This document shows positions 1 to 6,644 of a DNA stretch of 30,482 nt, piece by piece. Source of the DNA: a virus. The position numbers were made by a program, and so were the translations under genes. The notes beneath the pieces were generated by a model. It had not been told where the DNA came from, did not search any database, and saw only the letters and a program-made list of their open reading frames with translations. Location: the IMG/VR virus record IMGVR_UViG_3300031234_000028, positions 1-30,482 of that record; one strand, given 5' to 3'. How positions within the stretch are numbered: position 1 is the first letter of the stretch; every line of letters begins with the position of its first letter.

Positions 1-18
1 GCCACTGAGAGGGATTTC

Positions 19-180
19 ATGAGCGCTCACCCGCACCCGGACGGCCCACGATTTCCGCTGCGGCTGGCGATCCCGATGAACGCGGAGATCGTCGCCGCGC
101 TGGTTGAGCGGGCGGCCACCGAGAGCATTCCCAAGACGACGCTGGCGCGGAAGTTGATCCTGGAGGGGTTACGGAAATGA
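19..180 (+). CDS. Small ribbon-helix-helix (Arc/MetJ-like) DNA-binding protein
   Basis: A 53-residue protein starting at ATG 19 behind a purine-rich ribosome site (GAGAGGGA, 6-13). After a short His/Pro-rich head, residues 11-20 (RFPLRLAIPM) look like the DNA-contacting beta strand. They are followed by two helices (about 21-36 and 38-52) separated by SIPKT, the plan of an Arc-like ribbon-helix-helix fold. Such dimeric proteins bind operators, so a regulator of the downstream operon is likely, but no operator was identified. Some small terminase subunits also use small DNA-binding folds, and this gene lies in the packaging cluster, so a packaging role cannot be excluded. Its stop overlaps the next start (ATGA, 177-180), implying translational coupling. 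The fold assignment is by pattern only. Confidence 0.6.
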   Translation: MSAHPHPDGPRFPLRLAIPMNAEIVAALVERAATESIPKTTLARKLILEGLRK

Positions 181-686
181 CGATCATCGCGTGGCGGGAT
201 GGGGTGATCGCGGCCGACACCGGCCACTGGCAAGGCCCGATCGATGTCGGCCCGGTCCAGAAGTTGAAGCGCCTGGCTGACGGGACGATCTATGGTTGCG
301 CCGGAGACTGCTCCGACATTCGCGAGTTCGAGGAATGGGCGGACATGGGATTTCCGACCGTGGAAAAACCGCCGAAATTCGAGGACTTCGCGGCGGTTCT
401 GATGAAGCCGGACGGCACGGTCTGGCAAACGGACGGCCTGCGGCCTCCCTACGCCATGCCGGGCGAGTTCGGCGCCGTGGGCATCGCCGAGCGGTTTGCC
501 CTGGGGTGTCTGGCCATGGGCGCGAGCCCAGAACAGGCGGTGGCCAAGGCGATCCAATACTGCGCCTATTGCAGCGGCGAAGTGGTGGTGGTGTCGTTGG
601 ACGATGATGGCGTCGCCGAACCCGACGAACCCGCCGTCAGCGTCGTCGACGGCCGAGACTGGCTCCGAAAGCGCGGACTGGCCTGA
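177..686 (+). CDS. HslV/proteasome beta-like Ntn-hydrolase peptidase
   Basis: A 169-residue protein resembling HslV, the peptidase of the bacterial HslUV protease. Removing the initiator Met exposes an N-terminal Thr (MTIIAWRDG), the nucleophile of this family. The HslV pattern AGDG is matched by AADT (Asp13 of the mature chain), and KKVRRL by QKLKRL (Lys28, equivalent to the catalytic Lys33). The next stretch, DGTIYGCAGD, matches the HslV strand KVIAGFAGG. The C-terminal part (AVGIAERFALGCLAMG, then two helices and a GEVVVVSLD strand) also fits. The length is close to HslV (about 175). No HslU-type ATPase is present here, so it may act alone, dock on a host unfoldase, or process virion proteins. 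The ribosome site GGAGGGG (162-168) is strong. Proteasome-like proteins are known in phages; this one's substrate is unknown. Confidence 0.8.
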   Translation: MTIIAWRDGVIAADTGHWQGPIDVGPVQKLKRLADGTIYGCAGDCSDIREFEEWADMGFPTVEKPPKFEDFAAVLMKPDGTVWQTDGLRPPYAMPGEFGAVGIAERFALGCLAMGASPEQAVAKAIQYCAYCSGEVVVVSLDDDGVAEPDEPAVSVVDGRDWLRKRGLA

Positions 687-1327
687 TGGACCCATATGCG
701 GAATTGGGCGTCAATCGTGACGCGCCGATCGAGGTGGTGCGCCGCGCCTACCGCAAGGCGGCCAAGAGGGCGCACCCGGATCACGGGGGCTCCACCGATG
801 CGTTCACCAAGCTGAACCGGGCGCTGAAGGTCCTGACCGATCCGGAGCGGAGGGCGCACTACGACCGCACCGGAGAGGATGCGGAACCAAAGCCGGACGG
901 CACAGAAACGCGGGCCATGCAGACCGCGTTTCAGGCCTTGGGCAACGTCATCGCCAATCTCCAGGCCCAATCGTTCAACCCCGAGACCATGGATGTGTTG
1001 GGCATGGCGGTCAAAGACCTCGGGATCGTGTTGGGCAAGATGGAATCGATAGCCAAACAGGCGCGGGCCAACGCCGACAAGGCCACGAAGTTGGGCAAGC
1101 GTTTCAAGGCCAGGAGGGGAAAGCCCGATATCATCGGCCCCATGTGGGCCGCCCATGTCGCCGGCCTTGAACAGCAGGTGGTGACCGCCCTGGCCGACAA
1201 GCCCGTGGTCGAGCGCGCCATCGCTATCCTGAAGGATCACGAGTTCGAGGTTCTGGCGCGGGAAGCGGCGCCCTATGGCCGCCCGCTATCGCCCTTTGCC
1301 ACGATGCTTCAGTCGCCTATGGTCTAG
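686..1327 (+). CDS. J-domain (DnaJ-like) protein with a helical C-terminal domain
   Basis: A 213-residue protein. Residues 1-65 are a J domain: DPYAELGV at helix I, a basic helix II (VVRRAYRKAAKRA), the diagnostic HPD triplet at 30-32, then helices III/IV ending PERRAHYDRTG. J domains stimulate DnaK ATPase, so this protein should recruit host Hsp70. The remaining 145 residues have no zinc-finger or Gly/Phe region. They look largely helical, with a basic stretch near residues 120-150, and were not recognised. The gene lies immediately before the large terminase, where a small terminase subunit is often found, so a chaperone-linked packaging role is possible. The TGATG overlap with the peptidase gene suggests coupling and co-expression. 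The J domain is secure; the function is inferred. Confidence 0.85.
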   Translation: MDPYAELGVNRDAPIEVVRRAYRKAAKRAHPDHGGSTDAFTKLNRALKVLTDPERRAHYDRTGEDAEPKPDGTETRAMQTAFQALGNVIANLQAQSFNPETMDVLGMAVKDLGIVLGKMESIAKQARANADKATKLGKRFKARRGKPDIIGPMWAAHVAGLEQQVVTALADKPVVERAIAILKDHEFEVLAREAAPYGRPLSPFATMLQSPMV

Positions 1328-1330
1328 GTC

Positions 1331-3229
1331 ATGGCCCAGACCGCTCCCAAGGCGTCCAGCTATCTGAAGCTGCTGCCAGCCTTCTCCGCCGACCTTCGCA
1401 TTTCCTCCAAGGAGGTCATGCAGTCGGACGAGCGGGGGACCAAGCTTGTTCTCTGGGAATCGCAGAAGCGCGCCTTGAACTTCGTCGGTAAGGGGCTCGA
1501 TGACGGTATCCACACCTTTTACATCGCCAAGTCCCGCCAGCTCGGAATCACGACCGCGACGCTGGTGGTCGATGTGTTCTGGGCGGCGATGTTCCCCGGC
1601 CTCAATGGCTGCATCGTCACCGACACCGAGAAGAACCGGGACCGCAACCGTCAGATCATCGTCGGCTATGTCAATTCGTTTCCGGAAGGATACTTCGGGG
1701 ATTACTTCACGATCACGACCAATAATCGCCAAGTCATCCGTTTCTCCAACGGGTCACAGTTTGAGTTGCTGGTCGCTGGTGTACAGAAGAAGAAAAGTAC
1801 ATCTTGGGGCGAGGGTTCGGGCTACAATTATTGCCACCTGACCGAGGTCGCCGCCTACGGCGACGTGGCTGGCCTGGAATCCTTGGAGGAGGGCTTTGCC
1901 CAGGAAAATCCAAACCGGGTGTTCATCTACGAAAGCACCAGCAAGGGCCACAACCACTGGCGGGACCGCTATCTTGAAGGCCAGTCTGATCCATTCAGCA
2001 AGCGCTCGGTCTTCATCGGCTGGTGGGCGGGCGACACCAACCGGATCGAGCGCAACGACGCGCGCTTCGCGATGTTCGGCGAGGCCAAGCCCAGCGGGGC
2101 GGAACTGGAGAAGCTGAACGCCGTCAAGCTCCTCTACGACTGGATCGTGACGCCGGAACAACTTGCCTGGCACAGGTGGCGCTCGGCCAACCCCTCCGCC
2201 GACCTGGACCTCTTGCAGCAGAATCAGCCGTGGACGGCCGACGAGAGCTTCGTGATGACCGGCTACTCGTTCTTCCAGACGAGGCAGGTCAGCAAGGACA
2301 TCCAGGAAATCGCGTCTGGCGACTACGAGTACATCGCCTATCGCTACAACCTGACCAACAGCTTCTTCGAAATGACCCTGGTCCCGATCACCGATGAGGA
2401 TGACCGCGACCTGATCGAACTTCGCGTATGGGAGCCGCCGGTTCCGGAAGGCAAGTATGTGATCGGCTTCGATCCGGCCTGGGGCCGCACGGACCATGGC
2501 GACCGAAGCGTCATCGCCATCTGGCGCTGCTTCGCCGACAAGATGGTGCAGGTCGCCGAGTTCGCCACGGCCAGCGTCGAATTGATCCAATGCACCTGGG
2601 TTCTGGCGCATCTGGCCGGGGCCTACAAGGACTGCGTGGTCAACATCGAACTCAACGGGCCGGGCCGGGTGGTCATGGTGCAGTGGAACCAGCTTCTGGC
2701 CCAGATGCGCGACAAGGTGACCAACGCCCAGGACGGTCCCTCGACATGGGAGGACGCCCTGCCGACCGCCCGCTGGTATCTCTACCACAAGCCCGACACC
2801 ATGGGCGCGGGCTACGCCTACAACACCGACTCGTCGTCGCGGGTGAAGCAGGAGTTGCTGCACAATTTCCGGGGCCACTACTTCACCCGCGACCTGATGA
2901 TCCGGTCCATCCCCCTGCTCCAGGAAATGCTGATCGTCGTCCAGAACGGCAATGTCATCGGCGCCCCGGAAAGTTCCAACGGCGACTGTAAGGACGACCG
3001 GGTGTTCGCCTCCGCCTACGCCGTGGCGGCGTGGCTTGATTGGCGCCGGGTTCCGATGATATCCAATGGAGAGACCTACGAGCGGGCCATGAAGCTCAAG
3101 GAAGAGGGCGAGTTGAGCATGAACGAGCGCATCAACAAGATCGCCTACGGCTTCATGCATAAGGCCATAGAGGCCCAGGCCACCGCCGACAACCGGCCCA
3201 AGTGGCTCGCTGACCGTGGCTTAATTTGA
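1331..3229 (+). CDS. terL: Terminase large subunit (packaging ATPase and nuclease)
   Basis: A 632-residue DNA-packaging motor protein. The N-terminal ATPase contains a Walker A-like AKSRQLGITT (66-75), of the K/R-QLG-x-T/S kind usual in terminases. The aromatic/acidic CHLTEVAAY (168-176) carries the Walker B Glu172. The C-terminal RNase H-like nuclease begins at VIGFDPAWG, with Asp381 as first metal ligand, Glu440 in NIELNGPG as second, and Asp555/Asp556 in GDCKDDRVFA as third. All key residues are present, so it looks intact and active. It docks on the portal, cuts concatemers and pumps DNA into proheads. It is three bases from the J-domain gene and overlaps the next small gene by TGATG. No classical small subunit is evident upstream. 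Confidence 0.95.
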   Translation: MAQTAPKASSYLKLLPAFSADLRISSKEVMQSDERGTKLVLWESQKRALNFVGKGLDDGIHTFYIAKSRQLGITTATLVVDVFWAAMFPGLNGCIVTDTEKNRDRNRQIIVGYVNSFPEGYFGDYFTITTNNRQVIRFSNGSQFELLVAGVQKKKSTSWGEGSGYNYCHLTEVAAYGDVAGLESLEEGFAQENPNRVFIYESTSKGHNHWRDRYLEGQSDPFSKRSVFIGWWAGDTNRIERNDARFAMFGEAKPSGAELEKLNAVKLLYDWIVTPEQLAWHRWRSANPSADLDLLQQNQPWTADESFVMTGYSFFQTRQVSKDIQEIASGDYEYIAYRYNLTNSFFEMTLVPITDEDDRDLIELRVWEPPVPEGKYVIGFDPAWGRTDHGDRSVIAIWRCFADKMVQVAEFATASVELIQCTWVLAHLAGAYKDCVVNIELNGPGRVVMVQWNQLLAQMRDKVTNAQDGPSTWEDALPTARWYLYHKPDTMGAGYAYNTDSSSRVKQELLHNFRGHYFTRDLMIRSIPLLQEMLIVVQNGNVIGAPESSNGDCKDDRVFASAYAVAAWLDWRRVPMISNGETYERAMKLKEEGELSMNERINKIAYGFMHKAIEAQATADNRPKWLADRGLI

Positions 3230-3396
3230 TGGCCTACACCTTACAGGTCTTTGTCGGTTCCCGTCACGGGACCTGGGCCGTGAGCCCGCAGAGATTCGAT
3301 GAACCGGCCGGCGCTGAAGCCGCCATCGCCACGCTCAAGGCGGCCGAAAAGAAAGCTTGCGCGACAGCGCTTCAGAGGCGGATTGTGAGAGTATGA
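3229..3396 (+). CDS. Small hypothetical protein (55 residues)
   Basis: The start ATG overlaps the terminase stop (TGATG, 3227-3231), and the reading frame ends at TGA 3394-3396, inside the next start. The protein begins MAYTLQVFVGSRHGTW and ends in a basic tail (QRRIVRV) after an Ala/Lys-rich helix. I do not recognise it. The head suggests a short two-strand sheet packing on one helix. Support comes from the tightly coupled position and composition like its neighbours; it is too short to be certain. Confidence 0.55.
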   Translation: MAYTLQVFVGSRHGTWAVSPQRFDEPAGAEAAIATLKAAEKKACATALQRRIVRV

Positions 3397-3488
3397 CCGA
3401 CGATATCAGCCTGTCTCCAGCTTTCATGACCAGAGTAGATTTCGACTACTGGTGCGATGAGTTTGAGCGATGGGAGCCCATGCGATGA
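3393..3488 (+). CDS. Possible tiny acidic protein (31 residues)
   Basis: ATGA overlaps at both ends (3393-3396 and 3485-3488) place this short frame in the gap between two other coupled genes. The product, MTDDISLSPAFMTRVDFDYW followed by 11 residues, is acidic and rich in aromatic residues. If real, it keeps ribosomes moving through the cluster. The alternative is that this is a spacer between the 55-residue gene and the next one. No family is recognised. Confidence 0.35.
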   Translation: MTDDISLSPAFMTRVDFDYWCDEFERWEPMR

Positions 3489-3784
3489 CCGAAGCCTATC
3501 CCGAACCCAAACGCGGCCCCGGTCGTCCGCCGAAGCCCCCCGCCGCGCCTCTCGAAGCCGAGTCCGAAACCGTCAAAATCCTGCCGATGTCGTCCGCCCC
3601 TCATGACGGCAAGCCACTCTGGCTGACCGCCAACGGGGCGACGTGGGTCAGGGCGGCCTGGAGGTCGACGCGGGTCATGGACTACGAGAAGCGCCGGTTC
3701 GTGCCGGCCGGTTTCTGGGTGTTCCAGAACACGGTCAGGAAGATCGACTTCGAGCCGACCGGCTGGAGCGAACTCCATGAGTGA
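3485..3784 (+). CDS. Phage protein with an AT-hook-like head and DUF551-like body
   Basis: A 99-residue protein. ATG 3485 is chosen because it overlaps the previous stop (ATGA) and sits ten bases after GGGAG (3471-3475); an in-frame ATG at 3470 would add five residues. Near the N terminus is RGPGRPPKPP, a basic Gly-Arg-Pro core resembling an AT-hook that binds the minor groove. The rest (MSSAPHDGKPLWL, an AAW strand, AGFW, then PTGWSELHE) follows the layout of small phage proteins of the DUF551 type, which read like STAPKDGxPV...W...GWMPLPEP. No function is known for those. The hook is suggestive only, because Pro-rich linkers can mimic it. Confidence 0.6.
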   Translation: MTEAYPEPKRGPGRPPKPPAAPLEAESETVKILPMSSAPHDGKPLWLTANGATWVRAAWRSTRVMDYEKRRFVPAGFWVFQNTVRKIDFEPTGWSELHE

Positions 3785-4388
3785 AACCTATCTGGGCTCC
3801 GAGACGGTGGCGGCCGAGGGCTACCTACAGCCCAAGAGCTACCGCATCTTCTGTCTCTGCAACCGCTGCGGCAACGAATATTCGTGGGTGGCGAAGTCCC
3901 CCGGCGGAAAGGACCGCCCATGCCCGCGCAGGGCGTGCAAGGCCGAGGCCATGGAAGAGGACATCATGGAGCGGGCCGAGCGGCTGGCAACCATGCTGGC
4001 CGAGCAGCGAGCCCCGGCCGTGGTCGGGGCCAATAACCAGGTCCGCGCCATCGACACGACCGCCGAGATTGTCATGCAGGACTACAACATGACCGATCTG
4101 AAGACCAACGTGCGCGAGGGCGAGGGGGTGGCGCCGAAGCTGCCGGCGGCGCAACAGCGTCTGGCGGACGGGTTCTTTGGCGGCAAGGCGATCCGGGAAA
4201 CGCAAGGCAAGAGGGTGGGCGACCAGATGCAGCGCATCGCCGCGCGGGCGATCAAGGGGGCTTACGGCGCCTCGCCCATCAACCCCGGCGCCATTGCCGG
4301 CGGCAAGCCCGGAGTAAAGATACTGCGGCGGGTCAGTGGACCGATCGCGCCGACGCAGGCGCCAGTCAGGCAGTTGGGCCGGGGCTAG
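3777..4388 (+). CDS. Hypothetical phage protein with a putative zinc ribbon
   Basis: A 203-residue protein overlapping the previous gene by eight bases. Residues 23-54 hold five cysteines: FCLCNRC (Cys26, 28, 31) and CPRRAC (Cys49, 54). This is the spacing of a zinc knuckle pair around a GNEYSWVAKSPGG hairpin, like a zinc ribbon. An acidic helix follows (about 56-78). The remainder is polar, with a basic Ala/Gly-rich tail. The family is not recognised. Packed between the terminase and portal genes, it may be a DNA- or protein-binding accessory to packaging. Its stop overlaps that of the opposing gene (CTAG, 4385-4388). Confidence 0.65.
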   Translation: MSETYLGSETVAAEGYLQPKSYRIFCLCNRCGNEYSWVAKSPGGKDRPCPRRACKAEAMEEDIMERAERLATMLAEQRAPAVVGANNQVRAIDTTAEIVMQDYNMTDLKTNVREGEGVAPKLPAAQQRLADGFFGGKAIRETQGKRVGDQMQRIAARAIKGAYGASPINPGAIAGGKPGVKILRRVSGPIAPTQAPVRQLGRG

Positions 4389-4594
4389 GAGCCCTGCGTC
4401 GCCACCAGCTGCATGATGGCGTCCTGATTGTTGAAGCTGGCCCCGAACGCCTGGACTCCCTCGACAACCTGCGTCTCGCCATTGGCGTAGGTCACCAGGA
4501 CTTCCTTGGCGATGGCGTCATAGGTGGCGAATCTGACGATGGAGCCCAGGATTTGATAGGTCCATGTAGCGTTCGGATTTGGAAGCTCGGTCAC
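4385..4594 (-). CDS. Small KTSC-like protein (69 residues)
   Basis: Minus-strand gene with a GTG start at 4594, preceded by GAGGAAG in the tail of the portal gene, whose stop lies two bases upstream. The product reads TWTYQILGSIVRFATYDAIAKEVLVTYANGETQVVEGVQAFGASF. The order of a Ser/Ile strand, a Tyr-Asp, a second strand, Tyr, and a final helix with a small-residue/Phe motif resembles KTSC proteins, a small phage and bacterial family of unknown function. It is co-transcribed with the portal, which suggests a portal-related or accessory role. The similarity is weak and judged by eye. Confidence 0.55.
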   Translation of the reverse strand: MTELPNPNATWTYQILGSIVRFATYDAIAKEVLVTYANGETQVVEGVQAFGASFNNQDAIMQLVATQGS

Positions 4595-4596
4595 GC

Positions 4597-6381
4597 CTAC
4601 TTCTTCCTCGCCCCGCCCTGAAGCAACTTGAGCGCGCCCTGCGGGTCGTTCTTCTCCAGCTCCTGAAGTTGGGCCGCCTTGGCCGCCTCCCGCCGCTCCA
4701 GGCCGGCCACGAGGTTCTCCACGCCGCCGATGTCGGAGCGCTCAAGCACGTCTTCCGCCGAAATCGCGCCGATCTTGAGCAGGTCATACAGCAATGCCTT
4801 GGCCTCCGCCGCGAAGGCGGGCGAAGAGGAATGCGAATCGACCATCAGGGTCACGCCGTCATCAAGGTCAGCGAAGTGGAAATAGATCGGCACGAGGCCT
4901 GGCGCCGGCGGTGTGATCAGCGGATTGGCGGATGCCTTCTCGCCGCCGGCCGCCGCCTCCGGAACCCACGCCACCAGCTTGGTCGCCTCGTGCGCCTTGG
5001 CTTGGTCCAGCATCAGGCCGCCGAGCGACTCCACCGACCGCTCGATCAATAGGGCCGGGTCCTTGAAGCGCGGCGAGGATTGCTGGACCAGGGTCTCGGC
5101 ATGGCCCTGCGAGCGCACCCCCGCCTCGCCGCGCCCCTTGGTGATCGGCGGCTTGCCGCCAACCTCGTCCATCATCCGCTCGTATTCGTGCAGGGTCTCA
5201 TAGAGCCCGGCAGGGACTTCCGGGGCGACGTTCTTGACATCCGCTGTCGGCACGGTGTCCGCCCACCAGCCGCCCGGCTTGTTCAGCTTGGCGACCACGT
5301 TCTGATTGACGCCCGACCCGCCCTTGAAAAACTTCGGTGGGTCTTCCTGCTGGCGAAGCAGTCTGGCGATGCCATTGACCCGCGCGTTGATGGCTTCTTG
5401 CAGTAGCAGGACGTTGGCGATTTCCGGCCATGCCCAGAAGTAGCCATCCAGCGGCGAGGGGCAAACCTCGATAAACGGATGCTTTGCTTTCAGGTATGGG
5501 CTGTCGGCCTGGCTGTCTGTGTTCCAGCTCATGAAATTGGTGGTCTGGTACTTGCCGCGAATGAGCATGTCGTCGCCGACCAGCCAGAAGGTCGCCCAGT
5601 TCTCCCGCTCATCATCCCAGACCCAAAGTTCGTCCATCTGGAGCATGGACGCCTTCATGTCCGCGCTCATGGTCGGGCCGATGCTGGACATCCAGTCGAC
5701 GGTATTGCGGCCCTGAGCCGGCGGGTCATTGGCCCCGCGATAGGGTTGGAACGAGCCGACCACGATCTGCATCCCGGCGTTCATCACCGGGCTGTCGGCG
5801 ATCTTACTGACGTAGGAGCGCGCCTTGCGCTTCAGTTTGGCCTCGTCCGGGTGGCCGGCGATCATCCGGTCAAACTCATATTGCGAAATGTACATGCGGT
5901 GGTTGAACGCATCCATGTCGGTGTCGAGCGAGCCCCGGCTCTCCTGAAGCACGCCCATGGACTCCGGCTGGATCAGTTCAGGCTTGAACCCCGACCCCTT
6001 CCAGTTCTGCTTGATGAAGGTCTTTCCCTTGACCATGGACCACTTCACGCTGTCCGATATCAGGGTGTCGGTGTCCGACTGCCGGGCCATCTTCCGGAGC
6101 GACGCCGACGCCGCGTCCCCCTTGGCCTTTTCCTTGACGTTGGGAAGGTCTGGATCGGTGATCAGCCATTTGAGACTGACCGGAGAATAAAGCAGGCTGC
6201 TGAGATCGTCGATATAGGCTCCGGTCTTGTTATAGACCGCCGCGTCGGCCGCCGATGACGCGCCGTACAGGAAGTAGTTCTTGAAGGTTGCCCCGCGCTG
6301 GATGCGCTCCGCCTGCGATGTCATGCATTGATTGGCGACCTCCTGAACGAAGCCTTCCAACCTCTTGGGGGGAATACGCAT
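4597..6381 (-). CDS. Portal protein (podovirus type)
   Basis: A 594-residue protein, in the size range of podovirus portals. The N-terminal 200 residues form the wing (ATFKNYFLYGASSAADAAVY, then a helix-rich acidic/basic stretch). Around 323-350, NVLLLQEAINARVNGIARLL then RQQEDPPKFF has the typical portal stem-helix pattern (long helix, Asn-Arg, then DPPK). A crown-like region follows, with GKPPITKGRGEAGVRSQGHA (409-428) and a Lys-rich end. The portal forms a twelve-subunit ring at one capsid vertex, where terminase docks and DNA enters and leaves. It is odd that it lies on the strand opposite the terminase and capsid genes. The ribosome site before ATG 6381 is weak. No frameshift or missing region is seen. 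Confidence 0.85.
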   Translation of the reverse strand: MRIPPKRLEGFVQEVANQCMTSQAERIQRGATFKNYFLYGASSAADAAVYNKTGAYIDDLSSLLYSPVSLKWLITDPDLPNVKEKAKGDAASASLRKMARQSDTDTLISDSVKWSMVKGKTFIKQNWKGSGFKPELIQPESMGVLQESRGSLDTDMDAFNHRMYISQYEFDRMIAGHPDEAKLKRKARSYVSKIADSPVMNAGMQIVVGSFQPYRGANDPPAQGRNTVDWMSSIGPTMSADMKASMLQMDELWVWDDERENWATFWLVGDDMLIRGKYQTTNFMSWNTDSQADSPYLKAKHPFIEVCPSPLDGYFWAWPEIANVLLLQEAINARVNGIARLLRQQEDPPKFFKGGSGVNQNVVAKLNKPGGWWADTVPTADVKNVAPEVPAGLYETLHEYERMMDEVGGKPPITKGRGEAGVRSQGHAETLVQQSSPRFKDPALLIERSVESLGGLMLDQAKAHEATKLVAWVPEAAAGGEKASANPLITPPAPGLVPIYFHFADLDDGVTLMVDSHSSSPAFAAEAKALLYDLLKIGAISAEDVLERSDIGGVENLVAGLERREAAKAAQLQELEKNDPQGALKLLQGGARKK

Positions 6382-6400
6382 TCAGTAGTATCCGGTTGTC

Positions 6401-6406
6401 ATTCTA
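6401..6406 (-). promoter_or_regulatory. Possible -10 box for the portal operon
   Basis: Read on the minus strand this is TAGAAT, five of six matches to TATAAT, twenty bases before the portal start. No convincing -35 box stands 16-18 bases upstream, so this is a weak or activator-dependent candidate. It is listed because the portal operon must start in this interval. Confidence 0.3.
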
Positions 6407-6428
6407 AGTAAACCCGCAAAAGATTACG

Positions 6429-6458
6429 TTGACACGACTGATTTCGCCACCTTATTCT
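6429..6458 (+). promoter_or_regulatory. Sigma70-type promoter for the head operon
   Basis: A perfect -35 box TTGACA (6429-6434) is followed, after 18 bases, by TATTCT (6453-6458), which matches TATAAT at four of six positions. Transcription would begin near 6465 and read the small peptide gene and then the head genes. Downstream, CCCGG (6471-6477 region) and CCGGG (about 6488-6492) can form a short leader hairpin before the ribosome site AAGGAG (6505-6510). Confidence 0.6.
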
Positions 6459-6517
6459 TCGCGTCGTCACCCCGGTAGGCTCTCTCGCCGGGTACTTCAA
6501 ACCCAAGGAGACTTTCG

Positions 6518-6565
6518 ATGATCACGCGTTCCAAGCGTCACAAGGGCCGCAAGGGCCGGAAGTAA
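6518..6565 (+). CDS. Fifteen-residue highly basic peptide gene
   Basis: ATG 6518 stands seven bases after a consensus ribosome site (AAGGAG, 6505-6510) and about 53 bases after the predicted transcription start. The frame encodes MITRSKRHKGRKGRK and stops at TAA 6563. Ten of fifteen residues are Lys, Arg or His, with the near-repeat HKGRKGRK. It could be a nucleic-acid-binding micropeptide, or a leader peptide controlling the operon by its translation. The strong ribosome site is better than those of many large genes here. It resembles no family known to me. Confidence 0.5.
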   Translation: MITRSKRHKGRKGRK

Positions 6566-6578
6566 TTCCGACCTCCCC

Positions 6579-6625
6579 GGCGGTCCGACTTCCTCCCCTG
6601 GCCGGCCGCCTGGGAGCCTCTTTTT
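6579..6625 (+). terminator. Possible intrinsic terminator or attenuator after the peptide gene
   Basis: GGCGG (6579-6583) can pair with CCGCC (6606-6610), and the flanking CCC/GGG extends the stem after one mismatch. An alternative stem pairs CTCCC (about 6593-6597) with GGGAG (6611-6615). TCTTTTT follows at 6619-6625. The layout fits termination or attenuation between the peptide gene and the head operon, but the loop is large. Confidence 0.4.
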
Positions 6626-6644
6626 AGGAGCCTAAGTCGCTTCA

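Noticed and set aside
1754-3160. A 468-codon open frame on the minus strand opposite the terminase gene
   Set aside because: It mirrors a GC-rich coding gene, has no family likeness and no ribosome site, and the plus-strand terminase has all its catalytic motifs. It is a shadow frame.
4385-6381. Reading the minus-strand portal region as two or three plus-strand genes
   Set aside because: Plus-strand frames there are short, overlapping and without family likeness, whereas the minus-strand frame gives a full-length portal-like protein.
6382-6644. A tRNA or integration site in the longest intergenic interval
   Set aside because: No cloverleaf or tRNA-like 3' end could be drawn; the interval is better explained by a promoter, a short peptide gene and terminator stems.
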